Assembly (NCBI GenBank): GCA_963966185.1
Contig: CAWZYM010000380.1
Span: forward strand, 299,001-363,000
DNA: 64,000 nucleotides
Origin: Rhabditoides inermis
Taxonomy: Eukaryota; Nematoda; Chromadorea; Rhabditida; Rhabditidae
Direction of reading: 5' to 3'
In this document: in pieces, positions 1 through 64,000 of the stretch
Layout of the letters: each line of letters begins with the position of its first letter
How positions within the stretch are numbered: the stretch's first letter is position 1
Position numbers and translations under genes: made by a program
Notes under the pieces: model-generated
Databases searched by the model: none
Told to the model about the DNA's origin: nothing
What the model saw: the letters and a program-made list of their open reading frames with translations, nothing else

Positions 1-64000
<64,000 letters not shown>

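Overview
The window is animal DNA and almost certainly comes from a nematode. Introns are short to medium with TTTCAG-type acceptors, and the (GA)n, (CT)n and (AT)n microsatellites are very dense. The main gene is a titin-type giant muscle protein whose architecture matches Caenorhabditis elegans TTN-1: Ig and fibronectin-III domains, long Lys/Glu/Ala coiled-coil-like arrays and one protein kinase followed by many Ig domains. The longer introns and abundant simple repeats would fit a diplogastrid such as Pristionchus, but that is a guess.

The titin gene lies on the plus strand and runs through the whole window, open at both ends. I placed 116 coding exons by hand. Reading phase is continuous from position 2 to 64000 with no frameshift or internal stop. 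Left to right it encodes: the end of a KADEK repeat array (1-728); acidic linkers; a 6.3 kb exon (1730-8031) holding Ig-Ig-Fn3, a ~2.9 kb 54-bp-repeat array, a near-identical second Ig-Fn3 copy, a degenerate array and an Ig; an Ig-Fn3 unit and acidic linkers to 12575; a 3.3 kb exon with a different 129-bp repeat (12631-15957); scattered Ig exons; a second 54-bp array (23575-25870); Ig and Fn3 domains to 36590; a 12.9 kb intron; one Fn3; the kinase (52884-54344) with its regulatory tail; then about 14 Ig domains and one Fn3 to the right edge.

Inside the 12.9 kb intron, on the minus strand, sits a complete-looking six-transmembrane voltage-gated K+ channel gene (coding 37235-40642, plus possible alternative first exons further upstream). 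It has T1, S1-S6, an S4 with a positive charge at every third residue and a TVGYGD filter. I read it as exp-2, which in C. elegans acts in pharyngeal muscle and which I recall lying at the ttn-1 locus. A muscle channel gene nested antisense in a titin intron is the most notable arrangement here.

The introns hold several further structures: giant pure hexamer tracts (11229-12378 and 48119-48940), a perfect 19-bp-arm hairpin, a ~170 bp tandem duplication, and several tRNA-derived elements, including two copies of one SINE-like family in inverted orientation. Two introns, one in each gene, appear to use GC donors.
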